Positions 11,369 to 20,648 of a stretch of 64,000 bases of DNA are shown here, one piece after another. Position 1 is the first letter of the stretch. Each line of letters starts with the position of its first letter. The translations under genes were made by a program, and so were the position numbers. The stretch is from Rhodobacter sp. CZR27 (GTDB taxonomy: Bacteria > Pseudomonadota > Alphaproteobacteria > Rhodobacterales > Rhodobacteraceae), in contig NZ_CP023548.1 in the NCBI RefSeq assembly GCF_002407205.1, positions 2,504,501-2,568,500 on the forward strand. The letters are read 5' to 3'. A model generated the notes under the pieces. That model was not told where the DNA came from. It worked only from the letters and a program-made list of their open reading frames with translations, and searched no databases.

Positions 11369-12661
11369 ATGCACGACATCCGCGCCATCCGCGAGACCCC
11401 CGAAGCCTTCGACGCCGCCCTGACCCGGCGCGGGCTGTCGGCGCTCTCGGGCGAGATCCTCGCCATCGACGAGGCGCGGCGGTCGAAGATCCTGGCGGCC
11501 GAGACGGCGCAGGCCGAGCAGAACCGTGCGTCGAAGGAAGTCGGCGCCGCCAAGGCCCGCGGCGACGAGGCAGAGTTCGAGCGTCTGCGCGCCCTCGTCG
11601 CCGAGAAGAAGGCCGAGGTCGCGCGCCTCAACGAAGAGGCCGCGGCCGAGGACGCCCGCCTGCGCGACATGCTGATCGCGATTCCGAACCTGCCGCTTGC
11701 CGACGTGCCCGAAGGCGCCGACGAGGCCGACAACGTCGAGCTGCGCCGCTGGGGCGCGCCTCGCAACTTCTCCTTCAAGCCCCTTGAGCATTTCGAGATT
11801 GCGGGCGTGAAGCCCGGCATGGATTTCGCCACGGCGGCGAAGCTCTCGGGCAGCCGGTTCGTCATGCTGAAGGGCGCGGTGATCCGCGTCCACCGCGCGC
11901 TCGCGCAGTTCATGCTCGACACCCATGTGACCGAGCACGGCCTGACCGAGACCTGGACCCCCGTCCTCGTGAAGGACGAGGCGATGTTCGGCACCGGGCA
12001 ACTCCCGAAGTTCGCCGAGGACAGCTATCAGACCACCAACGGCTGGTGGCTGATCCCGACCGCCGAGGTGACCCTGACCAACACGGTCGCGGGCGAGATC
12101 CTCGACGAGGCGCAGCTTCCGATCCGCATGACCGCGCATACCCAGTGCTTCCGCTCGGAGGCGGGCAGTGCGGGCAAGGACACCTCGGGCATGCTGCGCC
12201 AGCACCAGTTCGAGAAGGTCGAGATGGTCTCGATCACCACGCCCGACACCTCCCTGGCCGAGCACGAGCGGATGACCCGCTGCGCCGAGGCGATCCTTGA
12301 AAAGCTGGGCCTGCCCTACCGGACCATCGTGCTCTGCACCGGCGACATGGGCTTCGGCGCGACCAGGACCCACGACCTCGAGGTCTGGCTGCCCGGCCAG
12401 AACACCTATCGCGAGATCAGCTCGGTCTCGGTCTGCGGCGACTTCCAGGCGCGGCGGATGAACGCCCGTTTCCGCCCCGCCGCGGGCGGCAAGCCCGAGT
12501 TCGTCCACACGCTGAACGGTTCGGGTCTGGCCGTGGGCCGCTGCCTGATCGCGGTGCTGGAGAACGGCCAGCAGGAGGACGGCTCGGTCGACCTGCCGGA
12601 GGTGCTGCACCCCTATCTGGGCGGCAAGCGCCGCATCAGCGCCGACGGCAGGCTGGAATGA
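11369..12661 (+). CDS. serS: Seryl-tRNA synthetase
   Basis: The 430-residue class II synthetase begins [15 protein letters not shown] long coiled-coil tRNA-binding arm spans about residues 28-105. The class II motif 2 ([21 protein letters not shown]) lies near residue 258 and motif 3 ([17 protein letters not shown]) near residue 383. It charges serine and selenocysteine tRNAs with serine. AAGGTGATCCC precedes the ATG. Length and motifs are standard. Confidence 0.97.
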   Translation: MHDIRAIRETPEAFDAALTRRGLSALSGEILAIDEARRSKILAAETAQAEQNRASKEVGAAKARGDEAEFERLRALVAEKKAEVARLNEEAAAEDARLRDMLIAIPNLPLADVPEGADEADNVELRRWGAPRNFSFKPLEHFEIAGVKPGMDFATAAKLSGSRFVMLKGAVIRVHRALAQFMLDTHVTEHGLTETWTPVLVKDEAMFGTGQLPKFAEDSYQTTNGWWLIPTAEVTLTNTVAGEILDEAQLPIRMTAHTQCFRSEAGSAGKDTSGMLRQHQFEKVEMVSITTPDTSLAEHERMTRCAEAILEKLGLPYRTIVLCTGDMGFGATRTHDLEVWLPGQNTYREISSVSVCGDFQARRMNARFRPAAGGKPEFVHTLNGSGLAVGRCLIAVLENGQQEDGSVDLPEVLHPYLGGKRRISADGRLE

Positions 12662-12665
12662 ACAA

Positions 12666-12683
12666 GGGGGCCGCGAGGCCCCC
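12666..12683. terminator. Hairpin between convergent serS and transglycosylase genes
   Basis: GGGGGCC (12666-12672) and GGCCCCC (12677-12683) form a 7-bp stem with a GCGA tetraloop five bases after the serS stop. It has no T-run, so its terminator function is only probable. The position between convergent genes suits a bidirectional site. Confidence 0.45.
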
Positions 12684-12704
12684 GATGACGCGATGGCGCG
12701 CCGC

Positions 12705-13319
12705 TCAGCCGTTGCCCCAGATCGCCTTCACGTAGTTCTGGGTCTCGGCATAGGGCGGGATGCCGGAATGCTTCTCGACCGCCAGCGGACCGGCATTGTA
12801 GGCGGCAAGCGCCAGCTGCCAGGTGCCGAACTTGGTGAACATCATCTTCAGGTAGCGCGCCCCGCCTTCGAGGTTCTGCTTCGGATCATTGATGTTCACG
12901 CGCAGGAATTGCGCCGTTCCGGGCATCAGCTGGGCAAGGCCCGTCGCCCCCTTGACCGAGACCGCACCCGGGTTCCAGCCTGATTCCTGCTGCACCAGCC
13001 GCAGGAACAGCTGCTCGGGCACCCCGTGCTGGCGCGCCGCGGCCTTGGCCACCTCGAGATATTCGCCCTTGTAGCGGCCCGAGTAGCGCGCCGAGGGCAG
13101 CGCCGCCGGGATCGCCTCGACCTTCGGCCTCAGCCGGACGGAGCCCGAATATTGCTGCGAAAGCCGTCCATCGAGCAGTTTTGCCTGCGACTTGAACACG
13201 CCGGCGCGGTTCATCGTCGACCGTGACAGCTTCGTTCCCTCGGCAGAAACCTCGGCCGGGGTGGCGGCCAGACCGAGACCCACGACCGCCGCGCCCAATG
13301 CACCGATCAATCGTCGCAT
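12705..13319 (-). CDS. Lytic transglycosylase (SLT domain) exported protein
   Basis: The 204-residue protein has a signal peptide ([19 protein letters not shown], cleaved near VSA). A basic region is followed by an SLT/goose-lysozyme-type domain (about residues 85-195) with the catalytic Glu in [10 protein letters not shown], the [13 protein letters not shown] motif and ALAAYNAGP. It cleaves peptidoglycan glycan strands to anhydromuropeptides. GAAGG lies eight bases before ATG 13319; ATG 13334, giving five extra residues, is an alternative. It stands alone, divergent from ssb. Confidence 0.9.
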   Translation of the reverse strand: MRRLIGALGAAVVGLGLAATPAEVSAEGTKLSRSTMNRAGVFKSQAKLLDGRLSQQYSGSVRLRPKVEAIPAALPSARYSGRYKGEYLEVAKAAARQHGVPEQLFLRLVQQESGWNPGAVSVKGATGLAQLMPGTAQFLRVNINDPKQNLEGGARYLKMMFTKFGTWQLALAAYNAGPLAVEKHSGIPPYAETQNYVKAIWGNG

Positions 13320-13524
13320 CAAATCAACCTTCATCTGTCCCGGTCGGGAACTATACGGATTTGCGCGCGCTTCGCCACACATTTGAACACAACCTCGGGC
13401 TGCAACCCGCCCCCGCCGACGCCTCTCGCGGGGCTCCGGCGTTGCGGGTCCGGCCCGGCCGGTATAGGCATTTGCTTAACCACGCCGGGCCAGACTGCCC
13501 GGAACGCAAGGAATCGGAGGAAGC

Positions 13525-14040
13525 ATGGCGGGCTCGGTCAACAAGGTCATCATCATCGGCAACCTCGGGCGCGACCCCGAGGTGCGGAGCTTCCAGAACG
13601 GCGGCAAGGTGGTGAACCTGCGCATCGCCACCTCGGAACAGTGGCGCGACAAGGCCAGCGGAGAGCGCAAGGAACGCACCGAATGGCACTCGGTCGCAAT
13701 CTTCGACGAGAACCTCGCCCGCGTGGCCGAGCAGTATCTGCGCAAGGGCTCGACCGTCTATATCGAGGGGCAGCTGGAAACCCGGAAGTGGCAGGACCAG
13801 TCGGGGCAGGACCGCTACTCGACCGAGATCGTGCTTCGGCCGTTCCGCAGCTCGCTGACCATGCTCGGCGGTCGCGGCGAGGGTGCGGGCAGCGGCGGCG
13901 GCGCGGGCGGCGGCTACGAGGATCGCGGCGGCTATGACAGCTACGACAGCTATGGCGGCGGAAGCGCCCGCGGAGGCGCCTCGTCGGGAGCCCCGACCGG
14001 GGGACGCCGCTCGGATCTGGATGACGAGATCCCGTTCTGA
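13525..14040 (+). CDS. ssb: Single-stranded DNA-binding protein
   Basis: The 171-residue protein has an OB-fold N-terminal domain (residues 1-112) beginning [15 protein letters not shown] and including [14 protein letters not shown] Gly/Ser/Tyr-rich flexible linker (about residues 115-160) follows, then the conserved acidic tip DDEIPF that recruits replication and repair partners. GGAGGAA lies three to four bases upstream of the ATG. Length and architecture are typical of the tetrameric housekeeping SSB. Confidence 0.96.
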   Translation: MAGSVNKVIIIGNLGRDPEVRSFQNGGKVVNLRIATSEQWRDKASGERKERTEWHSVAIFDENLARVAEQYLRKGSTVYIEGQLETRKWQDQSGQDRYSTEIVLRPFRSSLTMLGGRGEGAGSGGGAGGGYEDRGGYDSYDSYGGGSARGGASSGAPTGGRRSDLDDEIPF

Positions 14041-14074
14041 GGCGCGGGCCGCCGAGCGAGGACTGCGAACGAAG

Positions 14075-14106
14075 AAGCCCTTCACCGCCCGCGCGGTGAA
14101 GGGCTT
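14075..14106 (+). terminator. Rho-independent terminator of ssb
   Basis: A perfect 14-bp stem AAGCCCTTCACCGC (14075-14088) pairs with GCGGTGAAGGGCTT (14093-14106) around a CCGC loop. It starts 35 bases after the ssb stop and is followed by TCC. Confidence 0.85.
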
Positions 14107-14287
14107 TCCGCATCCGGGGGAGGACCATCCCGCCGGTGCACAACCGGTTCCGGCCTGCTCACCTTGCCCCCTTGCGAAAAGCGAGGATCATCATGGCCTT
14201 CAGGCACCGCCCGGGCGGGCGAAACCTGCCCGCCGGCGTTGCCAGCGCCCTGTCGACAACCGGTCGAAGGCTGGAACCGATCGCACT
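14107..14287. other. Non-coding stretch between the ssb terminator and the sufT-like promoter
   Basis: No credible gene was found. A 7-bp hairpin GGCGGGC/GCCCGCC (14214-14220 and 14228-14234, loop GAAACCT) is the only structure noticed. Short frames through this stretch lack codon bias and ribosome-binding sites. Confidence 0.4.
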
Positions 14288-14317
14288 GGACCTGAGCCTC
14301 CGCATTCCCTATATAAT
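14288..14317 (+). promoter_or_regulatory. Candidate sigma-70 promoter for the sufT-like gene
   Basis: A perfect TATAAT lies at 14312-14317, in a locally AT-rich stretch that stands out in this GC-rich region. The -35 is weak (GGACCT at 14288-14293, spacer 18). The start codon follows 27 bases downstream, giving a short leader containing GAGAG. Confidence 0.55.
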
Positions 14318-14343
14318 CAGTCAACAAAACGCGCGAGAGTCTC

Positions 14344-14706
14344 ATGAGCCACCAGCAGGACATGATCGAGGGCGCCCCCCTCATCAAGCCGTCGAGCACC
14401 GACCACCCGCTCTACGAGAGCATCGTGGAAGCCTGCCGGACGGTCTTCGACCCGGAGATCCCGGTCAACATCTTCGACCTGGGGCTGATCTACACGATCG
14501 ACATCTCGCCCGAGAACGACGTCGAGATCCTGATGACGCTGACCGCACCCGGCTGCCCCGTGGCGGGCGAGATGCCGCTCTGGGTCGCGGATGCCGTCGA
14601 ACCCGTGCCCGGCGTGAAGTCGGTCAATGTCGGGATGACCTTCGATCCGCCCTGGGGCATGGACATGATGTCCGACGAGGCGCGGCTCGAACTCGGCTTC
14701 ATGTGA
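14344..14706 (+). CDS. sufT: DUF59/MIP18-type Fe-S assembly protein (SufT-like)
   Basis: The 120-residue protein is a DUF59 domain, with the family segment FDPEIPVNIFDLGLIY near residue 35 and the conserved TAPGCPVAGEMP loop carrying the single reactive Cys near residue 71. SufT-type proteins help mature Fe-S proteins, in several bacteria under high demand. The next gene, 55 bases downstream, encodes an A-type Fe-S carrier, which supports the role. The rest of the suf operon is not in the window. The symbol is assigned by family and neighbour. Confidence 0.82.
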   Translation: MSHQQDMIEGAPLIKPSSTDHPLYESIVEACRTVFDPEIPVNIFDLGLIYTIDISPENDVEILMTLTAPGCPVAGEMPLWVADAVEPVPGVKSVNVGMTFDPPWGMDMMSDEARLELGFM

Positions 14707-14761
14707 GGCTTGAGCGGCGCTCCTCCGCCCCCCATATCCGCTGCTAGAGCGAGAGGAATCC

Positions 14762-15118
14762 ATGTTCTCCATTCCGGGCAAGCAGGCCGTCACCCTCACC
14801 CCCGCCGCCGCGCGGCAGATCGCGCGACTCATGCAGAAGCAGGGCTCCAAGGGGCTTCGCATCGGCGTGAAGAAGGGCGGCTGCGCCGGCATGGAATACA
14901 CCATGGACTACGTGTCGCAGATCGATCCGATGGACGAGACGGTGGAGCAGGACGGGGCGCGGGTGATGATCGCGCCCATGGCGCAGATGTTCCTGTTCGG
15001 CACCGAGATCGACTATCAGACCAGCCTCGTCGAGTCGGGCTTCAAGTTCCGCAACCCGAACGTGGTCGATGCCTGCGGCTGCGGCGAGTCGATTCGCTTC
15101 CGCGAGGCGGACGCCTGA
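14762..15118 (+). CDS. sufA: A-type Fe-S cluster carrier (SufA/IscA/HesB family)
   Basis: The 118-residue protein has the three conserved cysteines of A-type carriers: KKGGCAGMEY (Cys near residue 41) and the C-terminal DACGCGESIRF pair. The fold starts at VTLTPAAARQI. It receives and passes on Fe-S clusters. It lies just after the SufT-like gene and probably shares its transcript. SufA and IscA are hard to separate by sequence; the SufT neighbour favours SufA. Confidence 0.88.
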   Translation: MFSIPGKQAVTLTPAAARQIARLMQKQGSKGLRIGVKKGGCAGMEYTMDYVSQIDPMDETVEQDGARVMIAPMAQMFLFGTEIDYQTSLVESGFKFRNPNVVDACGCGESIRFREADA

Positions 15119-15181
15119 GGCTTCCCCAGCCCGCGCGGATCACGTAACAAGTTCCCCGACCGAAAAGGACAGGGGATCGAC

Positions 15182-15919
15182 ATGCGCAAGCTCGCCGCGG
15201 GCAACTGGAAGATGAACGGGACCGAGGCCGACCTGGCCGAGATCGACGCGCTCATGGCGGCGCATCCCGCACCGAAATGCGAGGTCCTGATCTGCCCGCC
15301 CGCGACGCTGATCGCCCGCATGGCCGCTCATGCCACCTCGGACCTGATGGTGGGCGGGCAGGACTGCCACCCCAAGGTCTCGGGCCCCCATACCGGCGAC
15401 ATCTCGGCCGCAATGCTGGTCGATGCCGGGGCAAGCCATGTCATCCTCGGCCATTCCGAGCGCCGGGCCGATCATGGCGAAAGCGACTCGCTGGTGCGGA
15501 TGAAGGCCGAAGCCGCCCATGCCGCGGGCCTCGTCGCGATCGTCTGCGTGGGCGAGACCGAGGCGCAGCGGGATGCCGGCCGCACGCTCGACGTGATCGG
15601 CGCGCAGCTTTCCGGGTCGGTGCCGGATGGCGCCACCGCCGGCAATACCGTCATCGCCTATGAGCCTGTGTGGGCCATCGGCACCGGGCGCACCCCCACC
15701 ACGGCCGAGATCGCCGAAGTCCACGCCTTCCTGCGGGCGCGGCTCGCGGACCGCTTCGCGGATGCTGCCGGTTTCCGGCTGCTCTACGGCGGTTCGGTCA
15801 AGCCCTCGAACGCGGCCGAGATCTTCGCAGTGGCGAATGTGGATGGGGCGCTGGTGGGCGGGGCAAGCCTGAAATCCGCCGACTTCGGCCCCATCGTCGC
15901 GGCCCTGTCCGGGGCCTGA
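15182..15919 (+). CDS. tpiA: Triosephosphate isomerase
   Basis: The 245-residue TIM barrel interconverts dihydroxyacetone phosphate and glyceraldehyde 3-phosphate. The N-terminus [13 protein letters not shown] carries the catalytic Lys, HSERR near residue 94 the catalytic His, [13 protein letters not shown] near residue 160 the catalytic Glu and loop 6, and [11 protein letters not shown] the phosphate-binding loop. All key residues are present. It stands as a single gene after sufA. Confidence 0.97.
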   Translation: MRKLAAGNWKMNGTEADLAEIDALMAAHPAPKCEVLICPPATLIARMAAHATSDLMVGGQDCHPKVSGPHTGDISAAMLVDAGASHVILGHSERRADHGESDSLVRMKAEAAHAAGLVAIVCVGETEAQRDAGRTLDVIGAQLSGSVPDGATAGNTVIAYEPVWAIGTGRTPTTAEIAEVHAFLRARLADRFADAAGFRLLYGGSVKPSNAAEIFAVANVDGALVGGASLKSADFGPIVAALSGA

Positions 15920-16072
15920 CGCCCCGAGGCGTGGGAGAACCGCCGCGCGGGGATCTGCTGCCTGCGTCGCCCCGGAAAGCGCTGGGTCCGGGCGGCGCGA
16001 ACTGGACAGGACGGCGCGCCGCGGCCATCGTGGGACCGGGCGCCGTCCCGCGTCGGATCCGGGGGACGCCGC

Positions 16073-17272
16073 TTGACCCACAGCCCGCCTGCGCCCATGC
16101 AACGCCTGTCCCAGTCTCCCGTGGATCGCCACTTCGTCCGCAATCCCTACCGGTTCTACCGGCAGGCGCGGGCGGGCGGCCCGTTCTTCTTCTGGGAGGA
16201 GCCGGGACTGGTCTGCACAGCCTCGCATGCGGCGGTGAACGCCATCCTGCGCGATCGCCGCTTCGGCCGCGAGCCGCTGGCCCCCGCTCCGGTCCCCGAC
16301 CACCTCGTCCCGTTCTACGAGATCGAGGCGCATTCCATGCTGGAGCTGGAGCCGCCACGCCACACGCGGCTGCGCAACCTCGTGCTGCGCGCCTTCACCT
16401 CGCGCCGGATCGGCTCGATGCAGCCGGAGATCGCGGCGTTGGCGGATCGCCTGATCGATGACCTGCCCGAAGGCACGTTCGACCTGCTGCCGACCTTCTG
16501 CCAGCGCCTGCCGATCACGCTGATCTCGCGCCTGATCGGCATTCCCGAGGCGCTGGCCCCCGAGGTGCTGCGCTGGTCCTCGGCCATGGTCGCCATGTAC
16601 CAGGCCGGGCGCACCCGCGCAACCGAGGAGCGCGCCGCCGCCGCCGCCGCGGTCTTCGCCGAGTTCCTGCGGCTCTACATCGACGCCCGCCGGAGCCGGC
16701 CGGCCGATGACCTGCTGAGCCACCTGATCGCCGCCGAGGCCGATGGCCAGCAACTGTCCACCGACGAGATCATCGCGACCTGCATCCTGATTCTGAACGC
16801 GGGCCACGAAGCGGCGGTCCACGCCATCGGCAATGCGGTGGCGACGCTACTGATTCAGCAGGCCCCTCTCGAGGCGCTGGCGCCACCCAACGTCGTCCGC
16901 ACGATCGAGGAACTGCTGCGCTTCGACCCTCCGCTGCACCTGTTCCGGCGCACCGCCTATGAGGATGCCGAGGTGATGGGCCACACCTTCCGGCGCGGGA
17001 CCGAGGTGGCGCTGCTCCTCGCCGCGGCCAATCGCGACCCGGGGCCCTGGGAAAAGCCCGACCGCTTCCTCTGGAACCGGCCGGAAAAGCCGCACATGGC
17101 CTTCGGTGCGGGCATCCACTTCTGCCTCGGCGCGCCGCTCGCGCGGCTGGAACTGGTCACCGCGCTGCCGATCCTGTTCCGCCGCCTGCCCGGCCTGCGG
17201 CTGTCCGGCCGGCTGCGCTATGCCAACACCTGGCATTTCCGCGGACTGGAGGCGCTGCCCGTCTCGCGCTGA
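16073..17272 (+). CDS. Cytochrome P450 lacking the conserved I-helix threonine
   Basis: The 399-residue soluble bacterial-type P450 carries the haem loop FGAGIHFCLGAPLARLE with the Cys ligand near residue 351. The EELLR (ExxR) motif lies near residue 282, and EPPRHTRLRNLV near residue 96 is the C-helix. The I-helix reads AGHEAA (residues 243-248), so the Thr of the usual AGxET proton-relay motif is Ala. The TTG start at 16073 is chosen because GGGGGA lies six bases upstream; ATG 16097 has no site. No ferredoxin or reductase gene adjoins it. The substrate is unknown. Confidence 0.88.
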   Translation: MTHSPPAPMQRLSQSPVDRHFVRNPYRFYRQARAGGPFFFWEEPGLVCTASHAAVNAILRDRRFGREPLAPAPVPDHLVPFYEIEAHSMLELEPPRHTRLRNLVLRAFTSRRIGSMQPEIAALADRLIDDLPEGTFDLLPTFCQRLPITLISRLIGIPEALAPEVLRWSSAMVAMYQAGRTRATEERAAAAAAVFAEFLRLYIDARRSRPADDLLSHLIAAEADGQQLSTDEIIATCILILNAGHEAAVHAIGNAVATLLIQQAPLEALAPPNVVRTIEELLRFDPPLHLFRRTAYEDAEVMGHTFRRGTEVALLLAAANRDPGPWEKPDRFLWNRPEKPHMAFGAGIHFCLGAPLARLELVTALPILFRRLPGLRLSGRLRYANTWHFRGLEALPVSR

Positions 17273-17282
17273 GGCCCGGCAT

Positions 17283-17744
17283 TCAGACCGGCAGTGTGGT
17301 GGTGGCCTTGATCTCCTCCATGGAGAGCAGCGCCGTCACATTGTAGATACGCACCTCCGATATCAGCGCCTGATAGAAGGTGTCATAGGCCCGCGCATTG
17401 GCCACGCGCACCTTGAGGATGTAGTCGATGTCGCCAGCCAGCCGGTGCGCCTCGAGCACCTCGGGCCGTTCGCGCAGCGCCTTCAGGAACTTGCGCTGCC
17501 ATTCGGCCTCGTGTTCCGAGGTGCGGATCAGCACGAAGAAGCAGGCCTCGAGCCCCAGCGCCTCGGCGTCGAGCAGCGCCGTCTGCTTCAGGATCACGCC
17601 GGCCTCGCGCATCCGGCGGATGCGATTCCAGACCGGCGTCTTCGACGAGCCGACCTTGCGGGCGATCTCGTCCAGCGACTGGCTGGCATCCTCCTGCAGT
17701 TCGGCAAGGATTTTCCTGTCCATCTCGTCCAGCCGGACCGCCAT
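17283..17744 (-). CDS. Lrp/AsnC family transcriptional regulator
   Basis: The 153-residue protein has an N-terminal winged helix-turn-helix (LDEMDRKILAELQEDASQS, then IARKVGSSKTPVWNRIRRM, about residues 5-50). The C-terminal RAM ligand-binding domain includes LAGDIDYILKVRV near residue 105. ATG 17744 is preceded by AGGGGGAG and gives the standard length. It is divergent from the cys operon with a 142-base shared control region, so it is a good candidate to regulate sulfate assimilation in response to an amino acid. That link is inferred from position. Confidence 0.9.
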   Translation of the reverse strand: MAVRLDEMDRKILAELQEDASQSLDEIARKVGSSKTPVWNRIRRMREAGVILKQTALLDAEALGLEACFFVLIRTSEHEAEWQRKFLKALRERPEVLEAHRLAGDIDYILKVRVANARAYDTFYQALISEVRIYNVTALLSMEEIKATTTLPV

Positions 17745-17794
17745 CCGCGCAACTCCCCCTTCAGCGGAACCCCGTTCCACCCGGCGCACCATAG

Positions 17795-17807
17795 GGAACA
17801 TTCTTCC
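17795..17807. promoter_or_regulatory. Palindromic candidate operator between the lrp-type gene and cysG
   Basis: GGAACATTCTTCC is a 13-base imperfect palindrome (GGAA arms with TTCC, central A and T matching) in the divergent intergenic region. It is a plausible binding site for the adjacent Lrp-type regulator or for a Cys regulator. No family consensus was matched. Confidence 0.3.
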
Positions 17808-17886
17808 TTATCTGCAAGGGGCTATGGCGAAAGACGGGGAAATTGTCCTACATTGCGGGACGAAACCTCAGCAGTGGATGACAGGA

Positions 17887-18651
17887 ATGACTGACGCGCG
17901 CAAAGCCCTCGGACAGGTTGTCTTCGTCGGCGCCGGCCCCGGCTCGATCGATCATCTGACCATGGGCGCCTGCCGGGCGCTGACGCAGGCCGAGGTCGTT
18001 ATCCACGACCGGCTGGTCGGGCCCGAGATCCTCGAGCTGATCCCGCCCTCGGCCACCCGTATCGAGGCGGGCAAGGAAGGCTTCGGCCCCTCCACCCCGC
18101 AGTCGGCGATCAACGCGATGATCGTGGGCCATGCTGGCGCCGGCAAGCGCGTGATCCGGCTGAAATCGGGCGACAGCGGCATCTTCGGCCGGCTGGACGA
18201 GGAGATCGAGGCGCTGGACGTGGCCGGCATCCCATGGCGCATCGTGCCGGGGCTGACCACCGCCGCCGCAGCCGCGGCGACCATCGGGCAGAGCCTGACG
18301 AAGCGGGGCCGCAACGCCGCCCTGCGGATCGTCACCGGCCATGACATGGCGGGCTTTGCCGAGCAGGACTGGCGCGGCCTTGCCCGCGCGGGCGAAGTGG
18401 CCGCGATCTACATGGGCAAGAAATCCGCCCGCTTCATCCAGGGCCGCCTGATGATGCACGGCGCCAGCCCCGAGACCCCCGTCACCGTGGTCGAGAACGC
18501 CAGCCGCGCCGATGAGCGGATTGTTGCGGCCACGCTCGTCACCCTCGCCGATGCCGTTGCCGGACTCACCGGCCCGGCTATCGTGCTTTACGGGCTTGCG
18601 CCTCGCCGCGCCGCGGCGGCCCTGCCCCTGCTGAAGGAAGCCACCGCATGA
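17887..18651 (+). CDS. cysG: Uroporphyrinogen-III C-methyltransferase (sirohaem branch)
   Basis: The 254-residue SUMT methylates uroporphyrinogen III to precorrin-2, the first step to sirohaem for sulfite reductase. The motifs are VVFVGAGPGSIDHLT at the N-terminus, RLKSGDSGIFGRLDEE near residue 97 and IPWRIVPGLT near residue 115. Only the methyltransferase half of an E. coli-type CysG is present; no precorrin-2 dehydrogenase/ferrochelatase domain is fused. The start is uncertain: ATG 17887 suits the family, and in-frame ATGs at 17878 and 17824 (the latter with AAGGGG) are alternatives. It overlaps DUF2849 by ATGA. Confidence 0.9.
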   Translation: MTDARKALGQVVFVGAGPGSIDHLTMGACRALTQAEVVIHDRLVGPEILELIPPSATRIEAGKEGFGPSTPQSAINAMIVGHAGAGKRVIRLKSGDSGIFGRLDEEIEALDVAGIPWRIVPGLTTAAAAAATIGQSLTKRGRNAALRIVTGHDMAGFAEQDWRGLARAGEVAAIYMGKKSARFIQGRLMMHGASPETPVTVVENASRADERIVAATLVTLADAVAGLTGPAIVLYGLAPRRAAAALPLLKEATA

Positions 18652-18953
18652 GCCGCCCGTTCATCCCGAAGGTCGTCACCGCAAACGCGCTGCTGGAAGG
18701 CGACGTGGTTTACCTGACCGCCGACGACCGCTGGACCCGCCACCATCACGAGGCCGAGCTGATCGAGGACGAGGCGCACGGCCAGCTGCGCCTGATCTTC
18801 GCCACCGCGCAGAAGGGCGTGGTGGTCGGCGCCTATCTGGCGGATGCGCGCCCGGGCGCCAACGGGCCCGAACCGATCCACTTTCGCGAGGTGTTCCGCA
18901 CGCGCGGCCCCTCGAACTACCGTCACGGCAAGCAGGAGGTGGCGGCGCGCTGA
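18648..18953 (+). CDS. DUF2849 protein of the sulfite-reduction operon
   Basis: The small 101-residue protein has recognisable elements VVTANALLEGDVVYL at the N-terminus and a conserved C-terminal FREVFRTRGPSNYR. DUF2849 members sit next to cysI in alphaproteobacteria. The start overlaps the cysG stop (ATGA) and cysI follows after 24 bases. No catalytic residues are evident. An accessory role in sulfite reductase assembly or electron supply is a guess from context only. Confidence 0.85.
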   Translation: MSRPFIPKVVTANALLEGDVVYLTADDRWTRHHHEAELIEDEAHGQLRLIFATAQKGVVVGAYLADARPGANGPEPIHFREVFRTRGPSNYRHGKQEVAAR

Positions 18954-18977
18954 CGCCGTCATTCCGAAGAGGCAGCC

Positions 18978-20648
18978 ATGTATCGCTACAACGACTTCGA
19001 CGAAGCCTTCGTGCGCACCCGTGTCGCGCAGTTCAGCCAGCAGGTCGCGCGCCGCATCGACGGCTCGCTGACCGAGGACGAGTTCCGCCCGCTCCGCCTG
19101 ATGAACGGCCTTTACCTGCAGCTACACGCCTACATGCTGCGCGTGGCGATCCCCTACGGCACGCTCGACAGCCGCAAGATGCGCCAGCTTGCCATGATCG
19201 CCGAGCGCTGGGACAAGGGCTACGGCCACTTCACCACGCGGCAGAACATCCAGTTCAACTGGCCGAAACTGCAGGACGTGCCCGAGATCCTCTCGGCGCT
19301 GGCCGATGTCGAGATGCACGCCATCCAGACTTCGGGCAACTGCGTCCGCAACGTGACCGCGGACCATTTCGCCGGCGCCGCCGCCGACGAGATCGAGGAT
19401 CCGCGCCCGGTGGCCGAGCTGCTCCGCCAGTGGTCGACCGACCATCCGGAGTTCCAGTTCCTGCCGCGCAAGTTCAAGATCGCCATCACCGGCTCGCCGA
19501 ACGACCGGGCGGTGACGAAGGCGCATGACATCGGCCTGCGCATGGTCCGCAACGAGGCGGGCGAGCCCGGCTTCGAGGTGATCGTGGGCGGCGGTCTTGG
19601 CCGGACGCCGATGATCGGCCATGTCGTGCGGGAGTTCCTGCCGAAGGCGGACCTTCTTCCTTACGTCGAGGCGATCCTGAGCATCTACAACGAGCTTGGC
19701 CGGCGCGACAACAAGTTCAAGGCGCGGATCAAGATCCTTGTCCACGAGACAGGGCGCGACGAGATCGCCCGGCTGGTCGAGGAGCGCTTCGAGGAAACGC
19801 GCGCCGAATTCGCCGGCACCGACCAGGCTCTTCTGGCCGAGATCGAGCGGGCCTTCGCGCCCCCCGCCTTCCGCGTGGCGCCCACCGACGCCTTCGACGC
19901 GTTCTACAAGGCCGACCCGGTGTTCCGCGCCTGGGCCGATACCAACCTCGCGCCGCACCGCGCCGAGGGGTATGCCATCGTGACGATCAGCCTGAAGGCG
20001 CATGGCGCGACCCCGGGCGATGCGACGGCCGAGCAGATGCGCCTGATCGCGGATCTGGCCGAGACCCATGGCCATGACGAGATCCGCATCAGCCACGAGC
20101 AGAACGTGATCCTGCCGCATGTCCACAAGTCGGACCTGCCGGCGATCCATGCCGCGCTGTCGCGCGCCGGCCTTGCAACGGCGAACGTCGGCCTGATTTC
20201 CGACATCATCGCCTGCCCGGGGATGGACTATTGCGCGCTGGCCACCGCCCGCTCGATCCCGGTGGCGCAGGAGATCGCGACCCGCTTCGAGGACCTGAAG
20301 CTGGAGCATGAGATCGGCCCGCTGAAGCTGAAGATCTCGGGCTGCATCAACGCCTGCGGCCACCACCATGTCGGGCACATCGGCATCCTCGGCCTCGACC
20401 GCGCCGGGGTGGAGAACTACCAGATCACGCTGGGCGGTGACCACACCGAGACGGCGGCGATCGGCGAGAAGACCGGCCCGGGCTTTGCCTATGACGAGAT
20501 CGTGCCCGCGATCGAGCGGATCGTGCGTGCCTACCTCGAAGTGCGAAGCGAGCCTGCGGAAACCTTCCTCGAGACGCTGCGGCGGGTCGGGCACGGACCG
20601 TTCAAGGCCGCTCTCTATGATGCGGAAGGCACGAAGGATGCTGCGTGA
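18978..20648 (+). CDS. cysI: Assimilatory sulfite (or nitrite) reductase haemoprotein
   Basis: The 556-residue sirohaem/[4Fe-4S] enzyme has two ferredoxin-like repeats. The first includes TTRQNIQFNWPKL near residue 82 and TSGNCVRNVTADH near residue 115. The second ends with the cluster ligands IACPGMDYCALA near residue 415 and SGCINACGHHHVGHIG near residue 455. It reduces sulfite to sulfide. Flanking sirohaem and APS-reductase genes favour the sulfite role over nitrite. No flavoprotein CysJ is adjacent; the nearby fpr or a ferredoxin could supply electrons. It overlaps cysH by 11 bases. Confidence 0.94.
   Translation: MYRYNDFDEAFVRTRVAQFSQQVARRIDGSLTEDEFRPLRLMNGLYLQLHAYMLRVAIPYGTLDSRKMRQLAMIAERWDKGYGHFTTRQNIQFNWPKLQDVPEILSALADVEMHAIQTSGNCVRNVTADHFAGAAADEIEDPRPVAELLRQWSTDHPEFQFLPRKFKIAITGSPNDRAVTKAHDIGLRMVRNEAGEPGFEVIVGGGLGRTPMIGHVVREFLPKADLLPYVEAILSIYNELGRRDNKFKARIKILVHETGRDEIARLVEERFEETRAEFAGTDQALLAEIERAFAPPAFRVAPTDAFDAFYKADPVFRAWADTNLAPHRAEGYAIVTISLKAHGATPGDATAEQMRLIADLAETHGHDEIRISHEQNVILPHVHKSDLPAIHAALSRAGLATANVGLISDIIACPGMDYCALATARSIPVAQEIATRFEDLKLEHEIGPLKLKISGCINACGHHHVGHIGILGLDRAGVENYQITLGGDHTETAAIGEKTGPGFAYDEIVPAIERIVRAYLEVRSEPAETFLETLRRVGHGPFKAALYDAEGTKDAA

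Noticed and set aside
14136..14343. Small ORF starting at ATG about 14193
   Set aside because: It has no ribosome-binding site and its frame continues through the sufT-like gene out of register; the region fits a promoter-bearing intergenic stretch.
16097..16099. ATG as start of the P450
   Set aside because: It has no ribosome-binding site; TTG 16073 has GGGGGA six bases upstream.
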